DNA of 64,000 nucleotides from Metridium senile (taxonomy: Eukaryota > Cnidaria > Anthozoa > Actiniaria > Metridiidae). A model generated the notes under the pieces. That model saw only the letters and a list, made by a program, of their open reading frames with translations, did no database searches and was not told the origin of the DNA. The position numbers and the translations under genes are program-made. Where the stretch lies: the NCBI GenBank assembly GCA_949775045.1, contig OX459110.1:11813741-11877740 (forward strand), given 5' to 3'. Shown in pieces: positions 60,901 to 64,000 of this stretch. Position 1 is the first letter of the stretch; the number at the start of each line of letters is the position of its first letter.

Positions 60901-62243
60901 TACATATTCTTTGAGATAAAGCACAAAGGATAGATACGTAAAACTCCTGCGTTTAAATCCTATAATCTACCAATTGAGCCAACCGGGATGCGCGGTTATG
61001 TGACACAAAATAGATCTAGTAGATGGATATACGTAAAACAAACGGATTCTTACGTAAATTGTGTTTGCTTACTTATAAATTACATATGACGCAAAATAGA
61101 TAGATCAATACGTAAAACGAACAGATACTTACGTAAATTGTGTTTGCTTACTTATAAATTACATGTGCGGGATGCGGTTATGACGCAAAAAATAGATAAT
61201 AGATACGTAAAACGAACAGATACTTACGTAAATTGTATTTGCTTACGTATAAATTATATATGTTTTTGAATGACACTAATCCTATATAGTTTCCAAGTAG
61301 CCATCTGTCTTTTGATATTCTTTTTTTCCATTCATTTACATGTATTTATGGTGTTTTAGGGATCCTGGTCGTGAGTCGCCTTCACTTGACAGAGATCTGC
61401 CAGAGGATATAACGGTAAGAAGCTTTTTCATTGTGTACAGGAGAATGGACTTCTGTTGTGTATTGTTACCATCGTGATGATCAAAACTCTATAGTGGCTA
61501 AAAGTGAAGTTAAACTCAATATATTGTCGAGTACATTGTACTCTACATTTATGTTCACTCTTGATAATGAGTTAGGTTAACTCACTATAAAGTGTCATCC
61601 TGAATGCATGATTAACTCAATATAGTGAGGTGTATCTACTCAGCCGTTTTTGCAGTGTAATAATGATGGTGATGATGGTAAAAATGATGATCATGATAAG
61701 AAGTTTGCTAATGATGATGACGAGGATGATGATGGTGATGGTGATGACGATGATGTTGATAATGATGATCAGATGATAAGAAAGTTGTTGATGATGATGA
61801 CGATGATGATGATGGTAATAATGATGATCAGATGAAAAGAAGTTTATTGATGACAATGATGATAGTGATGATCATGATGATGATTTTGATAGTAATGATG
61901 ATGATCTTGATAAGAAGTTTGTCGTCGATGATGATGATGATGGTGGTGATGATGATCATGATGGTGATGACGATGATGATGATGGTGGTGATCACGATGA
62001 TGATTATGATATTGTATTTATAGTGTTTTTAACATTCACTTCTCTTGTCTTTTTTTCCAGATTATACACGACGACCAATCAGATATAACCGAACCCCTTC
62101 AACCTCAGGATAGGGAATACGCTCATGCTCGCTTCATCCCCGAAGCCAATCACGATCAAGCAGCTATTTTACAGGAGGATGAAGCCGCTGGCCAAGCAGA
62201 CTGCAGTAACCGTCAGAGTCTCGAGGATATACCACTCTGCTGA
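53948..62243 (+). CDS. Type I membrane protein with fibronectin III modules, cytokine-receptor-like, 10 exons
   Basis: Exons 53948-54020, 55574-55792, 56897-57067, 57666-57823, 58303-58468, 58910-58992, 59464-59698, 60079-60229, 61360-61414 and 62061-62243 join in frame (1,494 nt, 497 residues, TGA at 62241-62243), all GT-AG. Residues 1-25 form a signal peptide. Residues 25-155 hold about nine cysteines and several N-glycosylation sites. Two fibronectin III-like modules follow (about 157-262 with ELNMTWSSP and [14 protein letters not shown]; about 264-368), each coded by two exons with phase 1 outside and phase 0 inside. A Pro-rich linker leads to a transmembrane helix (388-413), a KRR stop and an acidic 84-residue tail with one tyrosine (Tyr457). 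Exon pattern fits class I cytokine receptors, but I see no WSXWS or Box1, so ligand and function are unknown. Confidence 0.85.
54950..55200. repeat. (ATTC/ATCC)n array
   Basis: Imperfect tetramers in intron 1 of the receptor-like gene. Bases 54021-54949 are AT-rich intron with no other structure that I can see. Confidence 0.88.
55222..55295. repeat. Short inverted pair of retroelement ends
   Basis: The words gttttattcttcgacgtttc and gaaacgttgaagaataaaac face each other. Confidence 0.6.
55395..55500. repeat. (CATC)n microsatellite
   Basis: About 20 nearly pure tetramers, 75 bp before exon 2 of the receptor-like gene. Confidence 0.95.
55800..56285. repeat. (ATTC/ATCC)n array
   Basis: It starts right after the donor of receptor exon 2 and contains duplicated blocks (ccattcatttatgcattcat at about 55990 and 56040). 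Confidence 0.92.
56289..56735. mobile_element. Short hAT-like element, CAGGGTCCGAAA ends
   Basis: Ends CAGGGTCCGAAA and TTTCGGACCCTG with longer inverted similarity inside (ggacaac boxes). Direct CCTTC lies on each side, inside the tetranucleotide array. The 150- and 180-codon open frames across it are not genes. Confidence 0.75.
57290..57487. mobile_element. hAT-like MITE, CAGGGGCGG family, reversed
   Basis: Ends ggggcggacaga and ctgcccctg; interior matches 43495-43673 and 24005-24150. Contains a C run. Confidence 0.7.
57900..58230. repeat. (ATA)n, (GAT)n and (ATTC/ATCC)n arrays
   Basis: Successive microsatellites in the intron between receptor exons 4 and 5. Confidence 0.93.
58503..58728. 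repeat. (AAGCAT)n hexanucleotide array
   Basis: About 37 hexamers, 35 bp after receptor exon 5, with a few aagcatc and aagcatat variants. Open frames here alternate SI or AY and are not genes. Confidence 0.95.
58795..58885 (-). repeat. Degraded copy of the 300-460 repeat
   Basis: Shares aggtaatataatgaaa and gacttaactttactgacgtt with 360-420; the hammerhead-like core is broken here. It ends 25 bp before receptor exon 6. Confidence 0.6.
59045..59250. mobile_element. MITE, related to 20311-20490
   Basis: Inverted ends with gctaacgcgttgctatgtac and its complement near 59230. Confidence 0.7.
59757..60036. mobile_element. MITE with TATTTATAAAATTCATGAAT ends
   Basis: Inverted ends, an inner pair gacaaaagaaatcacg and cgtgatttcttttgtc, and a relative near 37797-37880. 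It ends about 40 bp before the transmembrane exon. Confidence 0.75.
60232..60930. repeat. Tandem repeat of about 143 bp starting at the exon 8 donor
   Basis: The word aagtacggatattgcctagt recurs at about 60308, 60436, 60579 and 60722 and in changed form near 60875. The first unit begins within a few bases of the splice donor at 60230. Confidence 0.88.
61010..61260. repeat. Second tandem repeat (about 70-90 bp units)
   Basis: About three copies containing acgtaaattgtgtttgctta and gatacgtaaaacgaacagat. Confidence 0.75.
61484..61657. mobile_element. Left-truncated copy of the 10169 MITE
   Basis: Matches the middle and right arm of 10169-10432 and ends in ccgtttttgcagtg; a (GAT)n array follows at once. 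Confidence 0.8.
61660..62015. repeat. (GAT)n array
   Basis: Triplets with a repeated block (gataagaagtttgctaatg and relatives), ending 45 bp before the last receptor exon. Confidence 0.92.
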
Positions 62244-62309
62244 ATGGATATATTATTATATTTCTTAGCATTTCTTTGCATTTTCGTTGCTGACCTACTT
62301 TTAATTTTG

Positions 62310-63300
62310 ATCATGATGATGATAATGTTGGTGATGATGATACTGATGATGTTGGGGTTGATCTGATGATGATGATGTTGGTGATGATGATACTGATGAT
62401 GTTGGTGTTGATGATGATGATGATGTTGGTGATGATGATACTGATGATGTTGGTGATGATGATGATACTGATGATGTTGGTGTTGATGATGATAATGATG
62501 TTGGTGATGATGATACTGATGATGTTGGTGATGATGATACTGATGATGTTGGTGTTGATGATGATACTGATGATGTTGGTGTTGATGATGATGATGATGT
62601 TGGTGATGATGATACTGATGATGTTGGTGATGATGATGATACTGATGATGTTGGTGTTGATGATGATAATGATGTTGGTGATGATGATACTGATGATGTT
62701 GGTGATGATGATACTGATGATGTTGGTGATGATGATACTGATGATGTTGGTGATGATGATGATACTGATGATGTTGGTGTTGATGATGATGATGATGTTG
62801 GTGATGATGATACTGATGATGTTGGTGATGATGATGATACTGATGATGTTGGTGTTGATGATGATGATGATGTTGGTGATGATGATACTGATGATGTTGG
62901 TGTTGATGATGATAATGATGTTGGTGATGATGATACTGATGATGTTGGTGTTGATGATGATAATGATGTTGGTGTTGATGATGATGATGATGTTGGTGTT
63001 GATGATACTGATGATGTTGGTGTTGATGATGATAATGATGTTGGTGATGATGATACTGATGATGTTGGTGATGATGATACTGATGATGTTGGTGTTGATG
63101 ATGATGATGATGATGATGTTGGTGATGATGATACTGATGATGTTGGGGTTGATCTGATGATGATGTTGGTGATGATGATACTGATGATGTTGATGTTGAT
63201 CATGATGATGATGTTGGTGATGATACTGATGATGTTGGTGTTGATGATGATGATGTTGGTGATGATGATAATGAAGGTGTTGATGTTAGTGATGATAATC
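62310..63300. repeat. (GAT/GTT)n minisatellite
   Basis: About 1 kb built from blocks gatgatgttggtgatgatga and tactgatgatgttggt, just after the receptor stop codon. Open frames of 300 (Ser/Thr/Pro) and 263 (Met/Leu) residues are by-products. Confidence 0.95.
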
Positions 63301-63499
63301 GGATGATAACGATGATTATGATGGTAATGAAGACAGGTGTGGTGGTTGGATGATGATAATAATATTGATGATGATAATGATGATTATAGTAATGGTGATA
63401 GTGATGGTGATGGTAATTATGGTGATATTAATGGTGGTGATGATTATGAGTGGTGATGACTCAGTATGATGACAGTAACATCATTGGTGACAGTAACAA

Positions 63500-63600
63500 T
63501 GATGTTGATAGGTAATATAATGAAATTTGTAAAATGAAGACTTAACTTTACTGACGTTTCGAACTTTAGCCCTTCGTCGGATAATGATAATGATGTAAAT
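63500..63600 (-). repeat. Copy of the 300-460 repeat
   Basis: Shares gataggtaatataatgaaa and ttactgacgtttcgaacttt; on the - strand the core reads CCGACGAAGGG then TTCGAAACGTCAG. Confidence 0.6.
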
Positions 63601-63867
63601 GATGATGGTATATTGATCTCACAATTTCAACTAGTTTAAGTAAAAAAAAACCACAACATTTTTAGCCGCTTATTTAAAACTGAACTTATTCCAAACCCTA
63701 TTGGTTGCCCGCATTAAAATAGTTTGTATAAATTTAAATTTTAATTAATTGCACTTTTGAATATATTTTCGAGAAGATTTTAAAACGCACTAACTAAACG
63801 CTTTCAGATATTATTATTTTTATTTAAAAGTAAAGTTATATTTTACGTTTGTATAGATTCTCCTGTT

Positions 63868-63873
63868 AATAAA
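63868..63873 (+). terminator. Weak candidate poly(A) signal of the receptor-like gene
   Basis: The only clear AATAAA after the stop codon at 62243, but 1.6 kb away and beyond a minisatellite. Bases 63600-63970 otherwise show only AT-rich sequence. Confidence 0.2.
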
Positions 63874-63971
63874 CGTTATACAAAATGGAGATTGAAACGT
63901 CAGGAATTATATATCATACCAGCAAAAAATTCGTTTTATCCACGAAAAAAATGATCGATATCTGTTAATTA

Positions 63972-64000
63972 GTCCCCATCACAGTTCCCTGCGTCATCTT
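63972..64000 (+). mobile_element. Left end of the 1864-2044 MITE family, cut by the window edge
   Basis: GTCCCCATCACAGTTCCCTG after TA matches the left end of the element at 1864. Confidence 0.65.

Noticed and set aside
62301..63203. 300-residue Ser/Thr/Pro-rich and 263-residue Met/Leu-rich open frames
   Set aside because: Both are readings of one triplet minisatellite on opposite strands; no start context, splice partner or conserved motif.

Overview
This is nuclear DNA from an invertebrate animal. Genes are split into many short GT-AG exons, introns are AT-rich, and almost every intron carries microsatellites, minisatellites, small inverted-repeat transposons (MITEs) or SINE pieces. The overall look is closest to a cnidarian such as an anthozoan, but that is an impression from repeat style and not a proof. 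No bacterial, viral or organellar genes were seen.

Three protein-coding genes are supported. (1) Positions 96-2575, + strand: the last eight exons of a phospholipase D (PLD1/PLD2 family), including the second HKD catalytic motif and the conserved C-terminus; its 5' part lies left of the window. (2) Positions 4190-52804, - strand: a complete eukaryotic acetyl-CoA carboxylase. I assembled 68 coding exons whose phases all agree (6,837 nt, 2,278 codons plus stop), covering biotin carboxylase, biotin carrier, central and carboxyltransferase regions. (3) Positions 53948-62243, + strand: a complete ten-exon gene for a 497-residue single-pass membrane protein with a signal peptide, a Cys-rich N-terminal region, two fibronectin III-like modules, one transmembrane helix and an 84-residue tail. 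It resembles a cytokine-receptor-type protein but I cannot name an orthologue.

Layout: PLD and the carboxylase are convergent, with candidate poly(A) signals about 330 bp apart (3467 and 3804). The carboxylase and the receptor-like gene are divergent and share about 1.1 kb that holds the carboxylase 5'-UTR exons and a Harbinger-like MITE. From 62244 to 64000 there is only satellite and transposon sequence. The genes look like ordinary neighbours; nothing shows that they act together.

The most notable signals are: a carboxyltransferase exon whose 3' part and splice donor are repeated three times in a 93-bp unit that keeps the reading frame (9645-9923); similar tandem duplications over two other donors of the same gene and over the PLD stop codon; a three-level nest of transposons in carboxylase intron 1 (49443-50310); a short carboxylase N-terminus without the usual AMPK site; and scattered copies of a hammerhead-ribozyme-core-like motif. 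I found no convincing wholly new multi-gene system.
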